Source of the DNA: Siccibacter colletis
GTDB taxonomy: Bacteria; Pseudomonadota; Gammaproteobacteria; Enterobacterales; Enterobacteriaceae
Reading direction: 5' to 3'
NCBI RefSeq assembly: GCF_000696575.1
Contig: NZ_JMSQ01000006.1
Coordinates: 186,001 to 250,000, forward strand
Length of the DNA: 64,000 bases
The notes beneath the pieces were generated by a model. It was given only the letters and a program-made list of their open reading frames with translations, was not told the DNA's origin and did no database searches. Positions 8,877-19,153 of this stretch are shown here, in pieces. The position numbers and the translations under genes were made by a program. Within the stretch, counting starts at the first letter, position 1. Each line of letters begins with the position of its first letter.

Positions 8877-9770
8877 TTAGCGCACCACATCCCGCAACGC
8901 CTCCTCCAGCTCAAACCAGCGAAACCCGAAACCGGCGGCTTCAAGGCGTTTGGGCAGGGCGCGCTGGCCGCCGAGCACCAATACCGAGGATTCTCCCATC
9001 ATCAGCCGCACGGCGGTTGACGGCGCGCGCATAAATGCCGGGCGATGCAGGGCGTGGCCGAGGGCATGCGCGAACTGTTCGTTACGCACCGGATAAGGCG
9101 AAACCATGTTAAACGGCCCGCGCAAATCGTTATTCAGCAGCCACAGAATGCCGTTCACCATGTCATCCAGATGGATCCACGCCAGATACTGACGTCCTGA
9201 ACCGATCGGGCCGCCAAGCCCCATGCGGAACAGCGGCACCAGTTTGCCCAGCATCCCGCCGTTGGGGGCCAGCACCGCGCCAGTGCGCAGCAGACAGACG
9301 CGGGTGGCCGGCGAGGAGGCACCCGCGGCGATCTGCTCCCAGCGGGAACAGAGCTTGTGGGTGAATTCGTTGTGCGGCGGCTCCTCTTCGGTCACCACCA
9401 CTTCGCCGAGATCGCCGTAGTAACCCACGGCGGAGCCGGAAATAAACACCGAGGGCGGCTTGTCGCTGGCTTTGATGAGATCGACCAGTCGCTGGGTTAT
9501 CTGCCAGCGGCTGTCGCACAGGCGCTGTTTTTGCGCCTCGGTCCAGCGTTTGTCGGCGATGGGTTCGCCCGCCAGATTAATCACCGCCTCCACCCCGTTG
9601 AGATCGGTACGGTCATTCAGACCGCGCCACAGGGTGATGCGGGGATCGAGTGCCTTTCGGGCGCGCTCGACATCACGCGTCACCACCGTCACCTGATGCC
9701 CCGTCTCAAGCAAACGCGACACCAGCGCGCGACCGATAAGGCCAGTACCGCCCGTCACCACAATGTTCAT
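8877..9770 (-). CDS. yfcH: YfcH, SDR-type NAD(P)-binding epimerase family protein
   Basis: The start is the ATG ending at 9770 ([20 protein letters not shown]), giving 297 residues, the same as E. coli YfcH; the open frame beyond it is not family-like. The Rossmann motif TGGTGLIG lies at the N-terminus and a YxxxK-like region is not obvious. A DUF1731-type C-terminal segment (about 250-297) ends the protein. The substrate is unknown. It follows folX by 75 bases and is probably cotranscribed with it. Confidence 0.93.
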   Translation of the reverse strand: MNIVVTGGTGLIGRALVSRLLETGHQVTVVTRDVERARKALDPRITLWRGLNDRTDLNGVEAVINLAGEPIADKRWTEAQKQRLCDSRWQITQRLVDLIKASDKPPSVFISGSAVGYYGDLGEVVVTEEEPPHNEFTHKLCSRWEQIAAGASSPATRVCLLRTGAVLAPNGGMLGKLVPLFRMGLGGPIGSGRQYLAWIHLDDMVNGILWLLNNDLRGPFNMVSPYPVRNEQFAHALGHALHRPAFMRAPSTAVRLMMGESSVLVLGGQRALPKRLEAAGFGFRWFELEEALRDVVR

Positions 9771-9845
9771 GCGTGCTCCCTGTTGTGCGTGTTCCGCTGT
9801 TATCAGCGTAGCGCATTCCCGCGCGGCCTTCACACTGGCAGGTGA

Positions 9846-10217
9846 TTATTGCGGACGTCGCCAGCCCATCGTCATTGACACCGAATCGGCGTAGCGCAGG
9901 GCGTGGAGTTTGTCGATCTCCACATCGGCGCGGGTGACCCAGGCATGACCGCGGGCGATATCCAGCACGTCCTGGGTTAGCTTCTCCAGCAGGGCAAAAC
10001 GGTTGTTTTCCACGTGCTGAATGATGTTCTTGGTGATGGTGCGGTAGTTGAGCGCATCGTTGATGTCTTCGCTCTGGCGCGCCTGGTCGGCCGGATAGTG
10101 GATAACCACGTTGATGACGATATCCTGACGATTGGCGATCTCTTCTTCTTTGATACCGATAAACGTACGCAGGCGCAGATTTTTAATACGAATGATGGCG
10201 TCTGGCTGGGCTGACAT
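9846..10217 (-). CDS. folX: Dihydroneopterin triphosphate 2'-epimerase
   Basis: FolX epimerises dihydroneopterin triphosphate to the dihydromonapterin form and is related to the aldolase FolB. The protein begins [22 protein letters not shown] and shows the tunnelling-fold motif [12 protein letters not shown]. At 123 residues it is three longer than in E. coli, mainly at the C-terminus (WRRPQ). It is the first gene of a folX-yfcH unit and is divergent from yfcF. Confidence 0.94.
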   Translation of the reverse strand: MSAQPDAIIRIKNLRLRTFIGIKEEEIANRQDIVINVVIHYPADQARQSEDINDALNYRTITKNIIQHVENNRFALLEKLTQDVLDIARGHAWVTRADVEIDKLHALRYADSVSMTMGWRRPQ

Positions 10218-10333
10218 GGTGACAATCCTCTGTGTATAAATCGCGTCAATAATACACGAGGAAAATCAGTGCGCCCATGAGGGCGCAGCGCTTTAATTAC
10301 GCCTGTAAGCCGGTGGGGAACGGGAATAGCTGA

Positions 10334-11056
<723 letters not shown>

Positions 11057-11088
11057 GTCAGGCAGCGCGCGCAGAGCAGTAAGGAGTC

Positions 11089-11643
11089 ATGATGAAACTG
11101 ATGTTTGCTTCAGATATCCACGGTTCGCTGGCGGCAACCGAGGCGGTGCTGACGCGATTTGAACAGAGCGGTGCACGCTGGCTGGTGCTGGTGGGCGATC
11201 TTCTCTACCACGGGCCACGTAATGCGCTGCCGGACAGCTACAATCCGGCGGCGGTGGCGGAGCGCCTGAATCAGGTCGCCAGCAGAGTAATTGCAGTACG
11301 CGGCAACTGCGACAGCGAAGTGGATCAGATGCTGCTGAACTTCCCGATTACGGCAGCCTGGCAACAGATTTTACTGGGCGAGCAGCGCCTGTTTCTGACC
11401 CACGGTCATCTTTACAATCCGGACAATTTACCGCCGCTGGAACCGGGCGATGTGTTTATTTCCGGCCATACTCATATTCCGGTGGCGGAGAAACGCGATG
11501 GGTTGTTTTTCTTCAATCCCGGTTCGGTGAGCATTCCTAAAGGCGGCTTTGCAGCCAGCTACGGGATGCTGGACGAGGGCGTTCTGAGCGTTCGCACACT
11601 GAAAGACGACGCGGTTATTGCACAGATACGCATTAGCCCTTAA
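11089..11643 (+). CDS. yfcE: YfcE, metallophosphodiesterase
   Basis: YfcE is a manganese-dependent phosphodiesterase of the calcineurin-like fold. The five metal motifs are visible in order: SDIHG (residues 9-13), VGDLLYHG, GNCD, THGH and GHTHIP. The 184-residue length is identical to the E. coli protein. The start follows a good AAGGAG. It sits 32 bases after yfcF and is likely cotranscribed with yfcF and yfcD. The cellular substrate is not known. Confidence 0.95.
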   Translation: MMKLMFASDIHGSLAATEAVLTRFEQSGARWLVLVGDLLYHGPRNALPDSYNPAAVAERLNQVASRVIAVRGNCDSEVDQMLLNFPITAAWQQILLGEQRLFLTHGHLYNPDNLPPLEPGDVFISGHTHIPVAEKRDGLFFFNPGSVSIPKGGFAASYGMLDEGVLSVRTLKDDAVIAQIRISP

Positions 11644-11696
11644 CGTAACGCAGTTAACCACTTATACGCCGCAAGAGCGCATTGAAAAAAGGTCCG

Positions 11697-12251
11697 ATGA
11701 TGGTGGAGCAGAGTCAAATTTCCGGCACGGAATGGGTAGACATTGTTAGTGAAAACAATGAGGTAATCGCACAGTCGAGCCGCGAACAGATGCGCGCTCA
11801 GCGCCTGCGTCATCGTGCCACCTATATTGTGGTTCACGACGGCATGGGTAAAGTGCTGGTGCAGCGTCGTACCGAAACCAAAGATTTCCTGCCTGGCATG
11901 CTGGATGCCACCGCCGGTGGCGTGGTGCAGGCGGGCGAGGGAATGCTGGAGTCGGCGCGTCGTGAAGCGGAAGAGGAACTGGGTATTGCCGGGGTGCCTT
12001 TCGCTGAGCACGGTCAGTTTTACTTTGAAGATGAACACTGCCGCGTCTGGGGCGGGTTGTTCAGCTGTGTGTCGCACGGCCCGTTCGCTCTGCAGGAGAG
12101 CGAAGTCAGCGAAGCCAGCTGGATGTCTCCGGACGAAATCACTGCCCGCTGCGATGAGTTCACGCCGGATTCGCTGAAAGCGCTGGCGCTGTGGATGAGC
12201 CGCTATAAAGGCGCAGAAAGCAGCAGCAGCGTAGAGCACGAAGCGCAGTAA
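11697..12251 (+). CDS. yfcD: YfcD, Nudix hydrolase
   Basis: YfcD belongs to the Nudix family with similarity to isopentenyl-diphosphate isomerases, but its substrate is unknown. The Nudix box is clear (GVVQAGE...[12 protein letters not shown], around residues 79-101). ATG 11697 and ATG 11700 both fit the weak AAGG upstream; the family-like part begins at about STEW/GTEW shortly after. The protein is about 184 residues, versus 180 in E. coli. It is convergent with the ramR-like gene. Confidence 0.92.
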   Translation: MMVEQSQISGTEWVDIVSENNEVIAQSSREQMRAQRLRHRATYIVVHDGMGKVLVQRRTETKDFLPGMLDATAGGVVQAGEGMLESARREAEEELGIAGVPFAEHGQFYFEDEHCRVWGGLFSCVSHGPFALQESEVSEASWMSPDEITARCDEFTPDSLKALALWMSRYKGAESSSSVEHEAQ

Positions 12252-12313
12252 GCCTTCACCATGACGCCCCGCTCGGGGCGTCGGTCATTTCAGGCGGGCG
12301 TAAAACGTCGGGG

Positions 12314-12886
12314 TTACGAGACGCAGAGGGCGCGCCACACGGCATCAAATCCAGTGGCTTTGAAATCATCGGTGCGATGCGGTTCGCGCGCGGCAAATTC
12401 CATGGTGGTTTGTGCCAGCGCAAAAAACATTTCATCCCCGAAGTTACGAAATTCAGGGGAGCGGAACACCGGAGATACTGCCTGTTCGCAGATCTCGTAC
12501 ATCTCGGGATAAAGATCGTTTACCACCTGCTCACTCTCTTCGGTAATGCGGTTGCTGACTTCCAGTTTGCGCATCGTCAGGTTGGCCTGCGGATGGGCTA
12601 AGCCCCAGTCAATAAAGCGGTTCCAGATATAGCGGGTATTCTCTTTATGATCGCCTTTGCTGTCGAGCTTATCGATCATCGACTGGCAGAACCCCTGTTT
12701 CAGATGAATGTACAGGGCGTTGTGCAGCTCATCTTTGGTGGCAAAGTAGCGAAACAGCGTGCCTTCTGCGACCCGGGCCTTACGGGCGATCAGAGCGGTG
12801 GATGCGCCCAAACCCGCTTCGGCAATCGCCTCGATTGCGGCTTCAAGAATAGCCATACGTTTATCTTCACTGCGGGGACGCGCCAC
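12314..12886 (-). CDS. ramR: TetR-family repressor, RamR-like
   Basis: This is a 190-residue TetR repressor whose sequence resembles Salmonella RamR throughout (MARPRSEDK, STALIARKARVAEGTLFRYFATKDEL, HLKQGFCQSMI, ETTMEFAARE). The start is GTG at 12886, after AGGAGA. The N-terminal helix-turn-helix spans about 28-50 and the rest is the ligand-binding domain. It is divergent from a RamA-like activator, with a RamR-type operator between them. RamR represses ramA and is released by bile acids and cationic drugs. The symbol is by similarity; location and identity with canonical RamR need checking. Confidence 0.8.
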   Translation of the reverse strand: MARPRSEDKRMAILEAAIEAIAEAGLGASTALIARKARVAEGTLFRYFATKDELHNALYIHLKQGFCQSMIDKLDSKGDHKENTRYIWNRFIDWGLAHPQANLTMRKLEVSNRITEESEQVVNDLYPEMYEICEQAVSPVFRSPEFRNFGDEMFFALAQTTMEFAAREPHRTDDFKATGFDAVWRALCVS

Positions 12887-12972
12887 TGACGTTGCTCTCC
12901 TGAAATCAAAACCGAGATTGAAACATGACTCATTAGCCGCTGCAAGGTGAGGGATCACATTGTAAAAACGGG

Positions 12973-13000
12973 TTGACGCATTAAGCATCGTTTCTATAAT
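12973..13000 (+). promoter_or_regulatory. Promoter of ramA-like gene
   Basis: TTGACG (12973-12978) and TATAAT (12995-13000) are separated by 16 bases, a strong sigma-70 promoter. Its -10 and start site fall inside the palindrome at 12993-13024, so a bound repressor would block it. The implied leader is about 190 nucleotides. Confidence 0.75.
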
Positions 13001-13024
13001 GAGTGTCTACTCACTCATTATAGA
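12993..13024. promoter_or_regulatory. RamR-type operator palindrome
   Basis: Thirteen-base arms TCTATAATGAGTG and CACTCATTATAGA are perfect inverted copies around a six-base spacer. The core ATGAGTG-N6-CACTCAT is the known RamR binding pattern of Salmonella. It overlaps the ramA promoter and lies 107 bases from the ramR start, so it may also control ramR. Confidence 0.82.
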
Positions 13025-13047
13025 TGCGCCTACCGGCAGGTAAAGTG

Positions 13048-13080
13048 ATGACGTATAAAAAGCGAGCAAATAAATCGTAG
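13048..13080 (+). CDS. Possible ten-codon leader ORF upstream of ramA-like gene
   Basis: ATG 13048 to TAG 13080 encodes MTYKKRANKS. An AGG lies seven bases before it. It falls about 40 nucleotides into the predicted ramA transcript and ends 115 bases before the ramA start. The peptide is basic and resembles nothing I know. It could be a regulatory upstream ORF or chance. Confidence 0.3.
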   Translation: MTYKKRANKS

Positions 13081-13195
13081 CACCGTAAAAACGTAACAGA
13101 CCGCGCACTACCATAGCGTTGCGGTAGTAAACCAGCCGCAGGCGCAGCCGCCTGCAAACGATTCGACCATTTGCACATTTTCTGGAGGGGATCGC

Positions 13196-13546
13196 ATGGA
13201 ACTTCCCGCTCAGGTTATTGAAACCATTGCTGACTGGATAGACGACAATCTGCACAAGCCGCTACGCATCGACGATGTTGCCCGTCATGCCGGTTATTCG
13301 AAGTGGCATCTGCAACGACTTTTCCATCACCATAAAGGTGAAAGTCTGGGGCGCTACATTCGCGAGAAAAAGCTCAAGCTGGCAGCGCAGGATCTGTGCG
13401 CGACCAACGATCGGGTGCTGGATATTTCGATGAAGTACGGGTTTGACTCACAGCAGACGTTTACCCGTCTGTTCACCCGCCGCTTCAGCATGTCGCCCGG
13501 CAACTATCGCCGTCAGGGCGGCAGCTACGTCAACTGTTCTCGCTGA
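13196..13546 (+). CDS. ramA: AraC/XylS-family activator, RamA-like
   Basis: A 116-residue, two-helix-turn-helix activator of the MarA/SoxS/Rob/RamA group. The recognition segments HAGYSKWHLQRLF (first motif) and GFDSQQTFTRLFTRRF (second) are conserved, and the whole N-terminal half (IETIADWIDDNLHKPLRI) is closest to RamA. Such proteins activate acrAB-tolC and reduce porin through micF. It lies behind a RamR-type operator, which supports the RamA reading. An alternative is a distinct MarA-like paralog. The romA gene that precedes ramA in Klebsiella and Enterobacter is absent. Confidence 0.8.
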   Translation: MELPAQVIETIADWIDDNLHKPLRIDDVARHAGYSKWHLQRLFHHHKGESLGRYIREKKLKLAAQDLCATNDRVLDISMKYGFDSQQTFTRLFTRRFSMSPGNYRRQGGSYVNCSR

Positions 13547-13561
13547 TGTTCAACGAGCAAT

Positions 13562-13589
13562 AAAAAAGGGCCGCGATTGCGGCCCTTTT
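13562..13589. terminator. Bidirectional terminator between ramA-like gene and pta
   Basis: AAAAGGGCCGC and GCGGCCCTTTT form an 11-base stem with loop GATT, preceded by A-run and followed by T-run. It can stop transcription of the RamA-like gene and of pta from the other side. Confidence 0.88.
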
Positions 13590-13605
13590 CACATCGGCAG
13601 ACAAC

Positions 13606-15744
13606 TTACTGCTGAGAAGCCTGAATCGCAGTCAGGGCGATGGTGTAGACGATATCGTCAACCAGCGCGCCACGGGACAGGTCGTTCACCGGCTTACGCA
13701 TCCCCTGGAGCATCGGCCCGATGGAGATGAGGTCAGCGGAACGCTGAACCGCTTTGTAGGTGGTGTTACCGGTGTTCAGATCCGGGAAGATGAACACGGT
13801 AGCGCGGCCAGCCACCGGCGAGTTCGGTGCTTTAGACTTCGCGACGTCAGCCATTACCGCAGCGTCATACTGCAGCGGACCGTCGATCACCAGGTCCGGA
13901 CGTTTTTCCTGCGCGATGCGGGTTGCTTCACGCACTTTCTCAACGTCGCTACCCGCGCCGGAGTTACCGGTGGAGTAGGAGAGCATGGCGACGCGCGGGT
14001 CGATGCCAAACGCGGCAGCAGAGTCGGCGGACTGGATAGCGATCTCGGCCAGCTGTTCTGCGGTCGGGTCCGGGTTGATGGCGCAGTCGCCATACACGTA
14101 AACCTGTTCCGGCAGCAGCATGAAGAACACAGAAGAAACCAGCGAGCTGTTCGGCGCGGTTTTGATGATCTGCAGCGGCGGACGGATGGTGTTCGCAGTG
14201 GTGTGAACCGCACCGGAAACCAGACCGTCAACTTCGTCCTGCTCCAGCATCAGCGTGCCCAGCACCACGTTGTCTTCCAGCTGCTCGCGCGCCACGGCTT
14301 CGGTCATGCCTTTGTTCTTACGCAGCTCAACCAGGCGGGCAACGTAGCTTTCACGTACCACTTCCGGGTCGACGATTTCGATACCGGTGCCCAGCTCAAC
14401 GCCCTGAGAGGCCGCAACGCGGTTGATCTCATCCGGGTTGCCGAGCAGCACGCAGGTCGCGATACCGCGCTGGGCGCAGATAGCTGCCGCCTTAACGGTA
14501 CGCGGCTCGTCGCCTTCCGGCAGCACCACGCGCTTGCCCGCTTTACGCGCCAGCTCGGTAAGCTGGTAGCGGAACGCCGGCGGCGACAGACGACGGCTGC
14601 GCTCGGAGGTCGCGGTCAGCGACTCGATCCACTCGCTGTCGATGTGGCTTGCCACATACTCCTGCACTTTCTCGATGCGCTCGTGATCATCCACCGGCAC
14701 TTCGAGGTTGAAGCTCTGCAGGCTCAGGGAGGTCTGCCATGTGTTGGTGTTCACCATGAATACCGGCAGGCCGGTGGCGAAGGCACGCTCACACAGCGCC
14801 TTAATGCGGTCGTCCATTTCGTAGCCGCCGGTCAGCAGCAGGGCGCCGATTTCCACACCGTTCATTGCCGCAAGGCAGGCCGCAACCAGCACGTCGGGAC
14901 GGTCAGCGGAGGTGACCAGCAGGGAACCCGGACGGAAATGCTCCAGCATGTGCGGAATGCTGCGCGCACAGAAGGTAATGGACTTCACGCGGCGGGTGTT
15001 GATGTCGCCTTCGTTGACGATGGTTGCATTCAGGTGACGCGCCATATCGATTGCACGGGTGGCAATCAGATCGAAGCTCCACTGTACGGCACCCAGCACC
15101 GGCAGCGGACTGATGTCATGCAGCTGCTGCGCATCGATGTTCACGATTTGCGCTTTGCTGGAGTCATCAAAGATCTCGGACAGGTCCGGACGAGTACGAC
15201 CCTGCTCATCAACCGGGGCGTTCAGTTTGTTTACGATAACGCCGGTGATGTTGGTATTTTTGCTGCCGCCGAAGCTGCTGCGGGTCAGCTCGATACGCTC
15301 TTTCAGCTGTTCCGGGGTATCGGTGCCCTGAGACATCACGAAGACGATTTCCGCGTTCAGGGTTTTGGCGATTTCGAAGTTCAGTGACTGGGCGAACGCG
15401 TGTTTACGGGTCGGCACCAGGCCTTCAACCAGCACCACTTCCGCATCTTTGGTGTTTTCGTGGTAGCGGGCGATGATCTCTTCCATCAGCACGTCCTGCT
15501 GATTGCTGGAGAGCAGCGACTCCACGTGGCTCATACGCAGCGGCTCGGCAGCCGGCAGGCCGGAGTTAGAGCGCACGATGGCGGTAGTCTGGTCAGGCGC
15601 ATCGCCGCCGGCGCGCGGCTGGGCGATAGGTTTGAAGACGCTCAGACGAACGCCTTTACGTTCCATAGCGCGGATCACGCCGAGGCTGACGCTGGTCAGG
15701 CCGACGCTGGTTCCGGTAGGAATAAGCATAATGGTACGGGACAC
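13606..15744 (-). CDS. pta: Phosphate acetyltransferase
   Basis: Pta interconverts acetyl-CoA and acetyl phosphate, the first half of acetate overflow. The 712 residues comprise an N-terminal dethiobiotin-synthetase-like domain (P-loop-like [15 protein letters not shown] near residue 8), a DRTGG regulatory domain in the middle and the C-terminal catalytic domain from about 390 ([29 protein letters not shown]). E. coli Pta has 714 residues. It is downstream of ackA in one transcription unit. Confidence 0.97.
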   Translation of the reverse strand: MSRTIMLIPTGTSVGLTSVSLGVIRAMERKGVRLSVFKPIAQPRAGGDAPDQTTAIVRSNSGLPAAEPLRMSHVESLLSSNQQDVLMEEIIARYHENTKDAEVVLVEGLVPTRKHAFAQSLNFEIAKTLNAEIVFVMSQGTDTPEQLKERIELTRSSFGGSKNTNITGVIVNKLNAPVDEQGRTRPDLSEIFDDSSKAQIVNIDAQQLHDISPLPVLGAVQWSFDLIATRAIDMARHLNATIVNEGDINTRRVKSITFCARSIPHMLEHFRPGSLLVTSADRPDVLVAACLAAMNGVEIGALLLTGGYEMDDRIKALCERAFATGLPVFMVNTNTWQTSLSLQSFNLEVPVDDHERIEKVQEYVASHIDSEWIESLTATSERSRRLSPPAFRYQLTELARKAGKRVVLPEGDEPRTVKAAAICAQRGIATCVLLGNPDEINRVAASQGVELGTGIEIVDPEVVRESYVARLVELRKNKGMTEAVAREQLEDNVVLGTLMLEQDEVDGLVSGAVHTTANTIRPPLQIIKTAPNSSLVSSVFFMLLPEQVYVYGDCAINPDPTAEQLAEIAIQSADSAAAFGIDPRVAMLSYSTGNSGAGSDVEKVREATRIAQEKRPDLVIDGPLQYDAAVMADVAKSKAPNSPVAGRATVFIFPDLNTGNTTYKAVQRSADLISIGPMLQGMRKPVNDLSRGALVDDIVYTIALTAIQASQQ

Positions 15745-15794
15745 GGTTTATCCTCTTGTCGTTACGGCCAGAAACGCTGGCACATACAAAACAA

Positions 15795-15819
15795 CACCGC
15801 CAGCGGGTGGCTGGCGGTG
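15795..15819 (-). other. Intercistronic hairpin between ackA and pta
   Basis: CACCGCCAGC and GCTGGCGGTG form a ten-base stem with a five-base loop, six bases after the ackA stop. No T-run follows on the minus strand, so it is more likely an RNA-stability or partial-attenuation element than a full terminator. Confidence 0.5.
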
Positions 15820-15824
15820 GGGAA

Positions 15825-17027
15825 TCAGGCGGTCAGACGGCTGGCGTCTTGCGCAATTACCAACTCTTCGTTGGTCGGGATGACCATCGCGAGGGTAGTG
15901 CCTTCTTTATTGATGAAGCCGGACTTGCCGAAGCGTGCAGCCAGGTTGCGTTCGTGGTCAACGTCAAAGCCGAGCACGCCCAGTTTGCCGAGGGAGAGTT
16001 CACGCACCATCGCGGCGTTTTCGCCGATACCACCGGTGAAGACGACAGCGTCGAGGCGGCCATCCATCAGTGCGGTGTAAGAACCGATGTATTTCGCCAG
16101 GCGGTGGCAGTAAACGTCCATCGCACGCTTCGCGTCTTCTTTGGTCGCGTAGTTATCTTCAACGTAGCGGCAGTCGCTGGTGACTTCGGTCAGACCCAGC
16201 AGGCCGGACTCTTTGGTCAGCATTTTGTTGATATCGTCAACGCTCATGCCCAGGGTGTCGTGCAGGTGGAAGATAATCGCCGGGTCGATGTCGCCAGAGC
16301 GGGTACCCATCACCAGACCTTCCAGCGGGGTCAGACCCATAGAGGTGTCTACGCACTTGCCGTTACGGATAGCCGAGACGGAACCGCCGTTGCCCAGGTG
16401 GCAGGTGATGATGTTAACTTCATCAACCGGCTTGTTCAGCATCTTCGCCGCTTCCTGAGTCACGTAGAAGTGGCTGGTGCCGTGCGCGCCGTAGCGACGA
16501 ACGCCGTGCTCTTTGTACAGTTTGTACGGCAGGGCATAGAGGTAGGACTCTTCCGGCATGGTCTGGTGGAACGCGGTGTCAAACACGGCCACGTTTTTGT
16601 CTTTCAGGTTCGGGAAGGACTTCAGCGCTTCAGCGATGCCGATCAGGTGAGCCGGGTTATGCAGCGGTGCAAATGACGCGGATTCTTTGATACCCTGAAT
16701 CACGGACTCGTCGATGATCACTGAGCGGGTGTATTTCTCGCCGCCGTGCACGATACGGTGACCGATAGCGGTCAGCTGTGCGGACAACTCCGGTTTTTGT
16801 GCCAGAATGGTATTAACGATAAAGTTAAGCGCTTCACTGTGCGCAGCGCCTGCACCCAGAGCCGCTTCTTCTTTAGCGCCATCCATTTTCCATTTGATAC
16901 GGGCTTCAGGAAGATGGAAACACTCAGCTAAACCAGAGATGTACTCGTCACCGGTGGCGGCATCAATGATCGCGAATTTCAGTGAGGAGCTACCGCAGTT
17001 CAGAACCAGTACTAACTTACTCGACAT
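15825..17027 (-). CDS. ackA: Acetate kinase
   Basis: AckA makes ATP and acetate from acetyl phosphate, completing the Pta-AckA pathway in the cytosol. The sugar-kinase/Hsp70-fold signature [11 protein letters not shown] is at residues 9-19, and the acetate kinase motifs [18 protein letters not shown] and [19 protein letters not shown] are intact. The length is 400 residues, as in E. coli. It is first in the ackA-pta unit, 80 bases before pta. Confidence 0.98.
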   Translation of the reverse strand: MSSKLVLVLNCGSSSLKFAIIDAATGDEYISGLAECFHLPEARIKWKMDGAKEEAALGAGAAHSEALNFIVNTILAQKPELSAQLTAIGHRIVHGGEKYTRSVIIDESVIQGIKESASFAPLHNPAHLIGIAEALKSFPNLKDKNVAVFDTAFHQTMPEESYLYALPYKLYKEHGVRRYGAHGTSHFYVTQEAAKMLNKPVDEVNIITCHLGNGGSVSAIRNGKCVDTSMGLTPLEGLVMGTRSGDIDPAIIFHLHDTLGMSVDDINKMLTKESGLLGLTEVTSDCRYVEDNYATKEDAKRAMDVYCHRLAKYIGSYTALMDGRLDAVVFTGGIGENAAMVRELSLGKLGVLGFDVDHERNLAARFGKSGFINKEGTTLAMVIPTNEELVIAQDASRLTA

Positions 17028-17358
17028 GGAAGTACCTACTATTAAACGTGGCTAAAAAAAGTCAGCGAGCCTCGTAGCGTAGCGCAAGTTGGCGCTGACA
17101 TTTATGATTAACGTCATGCCCGGTGCATAATGACATGGCGAAGAAATAAACAGAGTTTACGCCATATTTGCCTGGTATGTACGACATGACGAAAACACAA
17201 AATAGTTATACCGCGTACGGTTTAGTATCGGGTGCCATAAAGGCCCGCAAAGGATACCCGATCGCGTTATGGTATGACAAAATATTTTGAACGTTGTTAT
17301 TTGCAGTTGTTGTTTTGCACAAAAATTTTATTTTTTATTCGTGAAGTTGAGGTAAGCC
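17028..17358. other. Divergent intergenic region ackA / yfbV
   Basis: This AT-rich 331-base region must carry the ackA promoter (minus) and the yfbV promoter (plus). An inverted repeat ATCGGGT (17227-17233) / ACCCGAT (17256-17262) is visible. No clear FNR site (TTGAT-N4-ATCAA) and no coding potential were seen. Confidence 0.5.
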
Positions 17359-17814
17359 ATGTCGACACCTGAGAATCGCCCGGTCAGCTTTTTTAGCCTG
17401 TTTCGTCGCGGGCAGCATTACGCGAAGACGTGGCCACTGGATAAACGTCTCGCGCCCGTCTTTGTGGAAAACCGCATCATTCGCGCCACCCGCTACGCTA
17501 TTCGCTTTATGCCGCCGCTGGCGGTATTCACCTTAACCTGGCAAATCGCCCTCGGTGGCCAGCTTGGCCCGGCGGTCGCGACAGCGCTGTTTGCCCTGAG
17601 TCTGCCGATGCAGGGGTTGTGGTGGCTGGGTAAGCGTTCGGTGACGCCGCTGCCGCCGTCCACGCTCGACTGGTTCTATGAAGTGCGCGGCAAGTTACAG
17701 GAAGCCGGGCAGGCGCTCGCCCCGGTAGAGGGTAAGCCCGACTATCAGGCGCTTGCCGATACGTTAAAACGCGCCTTCAGACAGCTCGATAAAACATTTC
17801 TCGATGACTTGTAA
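17359..17814 (+). CDS. yfbV: YfbV, UPF0208 inner-membrane protein
   Basis: A 151-residue protein almost identical in layout to E. coli YfbV. Two adjacent membrane segments (about 45-62 and 66-85, around [22 protein letters not shown]) are followed by a cytoplasmic C-terminal part ending KTFLDDL. In E. coli it has been linked to insulation of the chromosome Ter macrodomain; the molecular mechanism is unclear. It starts behind GAGGTAAGCC. Confidence 0.95.
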   Translation: MSTPENRPVSFFSLFRRGQHYAKTWPLDKRLAPVFVENRIIRATRYAIRFMPPLAVFTLTWQIALGGQLGPAVATALFALSLPMQGLWWLGKRSVTPLPPSTLDWFYEVRGKLQEAGQALAPVEGKPDYQALADTLKRAFRQLDKTFLDDL

Positions 17815-17818
17815 TTGA

Positions 17819-18385
<567 letters not shown>

Positions 18386-18398
18386 CCCGGAGGCGGTT

Positions 18399-19058
18399 TT
18401 GAAGTGTAAAGGCTTTCTGTTTGACCTGGATGGTACCCTGGTAGATTCACTCCCGGCCGTTGAACGCGCCTGGTGCAACTGGGCGGACCGCTTCGGTATT
18501 GCCCATGATGAGGTGCTCGGTTTCATTCATGGTAAGCAGGCCATCACCTCGCTACGCCACTTTATGGCCGGTCAGTCGGACGAAGCCATTGCCGCCGAGT
18601 TCACCCGCCTCGAACAGATTGAAGCCAGCGATACCGAGGGCATTATTGCGCTACCTGGCGCTCAGGCGCTGCTTGCTCACCTCAACGAAGCCGGCATTCC
18701 CTGGGCGATCGTCACGTCTGGGTCGCTGCCGGTGGCCTCGGCGCGCCGTGAGGCGACCGGGCTGCCGCTGCCCGAGGTGTTCGTGACCGCCGAGCGCGTT
18801 TCGCGCGGTAAGCCGGAGCCGGATGCCTATCTTCTGGGCGCGCAGCTGCTGGGCCTTGCGCCAGAGGAGTGCGTGGTGGTGGAAGACGCCCCGGCGGGTG
18901 TGCTGTCGGGTCTGAATGCGCGCTGTCATGTGATAGCCGTTAACGCCCCCGCAGAGACACCGCGTCTGGATGAGGTCGATCTGGTGCTGACCAGCCTTGA
19001 ACAGCTGAGCGTGGAGAAAGATCGCGACGGCGTGGTGACGGTCAGCAAAAAAGCCTGA
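18399..19058 (+). CDS. yfbT: YfbT, HAD-family sugar/hexitol phosphatase
   Basis: YfbT (HxpA in E. coli) is a cytosolic haloacid-dehalogenase phosphatase acting on sugar and hexitol phosphates. The catalytic motif FDLDGTLVDS lies at residues 7-16, motif II TSGS near 108, the lysine in KPEPDAY, and the metal motif VVEDAPAGV. TTG 18399 was chosen because GGAGG ends five bases before it and it aligns with E. coli Met1 (LKCKG / MRCKG). ATG 18378 would add seven residues and overlap yfbU. Confidence 0.9.
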   Translation: MKCKGFLFDLDGTLVDSLPAVERAWCNWADRFGIAHDEVLGFIHGKQAITSLRHFMAGQSDEAIAAEFTRLEQIEASDTEGIIALPGAQALLAHLNEAGIPWAIVTSGSLPVASARREATGLPLPEVFVTAERVSRGKPEPDAYLLGAQLLGLAPEECVVVEDAPAGVLSGLNARCHVIAVNAPAETPRLDEVDLVLTSLEQLSVEKDRDGVVTVSKKA

Positions 19059-19088
19059 TATCACTGTCAATAGCCCATGACATGACGT

Positions 19089-19114
19089 AGCCCCGCATCG
19101 CCGGGGCTTTTTTA
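19089..19114 (+). terminator. Terminator after yfbT
   Basis: AGCCCCG and CGGGGCT with a six-base loop, followed by a run of T. It ends the yfbU-yfbT transcript 40 bases before the yfbS start. Confidence 0.85.
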
Positions 19115-19153
19115 TGCGATGCTTTTTGCATGTTTAACCATCAGGGACAGGAC

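Larger units (their letters stand above)
12887..13195. promoter_or_regulatory. Divergent regulatory region between ramR-like and ramA-like genes
   Basis: These 309 bases hold a near-consensus promoter facing ramA, a large palindromic operator over its -10, a ten-codon leader ORF (13048-13080), a hairpin GCAGGCG/CGCCTGC (13138-13155) and a strong ramA ribosome site GGAGG (13184-13188). I could not find a convincing marbox for autoactivation. Confidence 0.7.

Noticed and set aside
12261-12512. Small plus-strand frame after yfcD
   Set aside because: It overlaps the 3' end of the RamR-like gene on the opposite strand and has no start signal.
14203-15387. 394-codon open frame on the plus strand opposite pta
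   Set aside because: It lies wholly antisense to a conserved enzyme gene, its sequence is low-complexity and His/Gln-rich as expected of a shadow frame, and it has no ribosome site.
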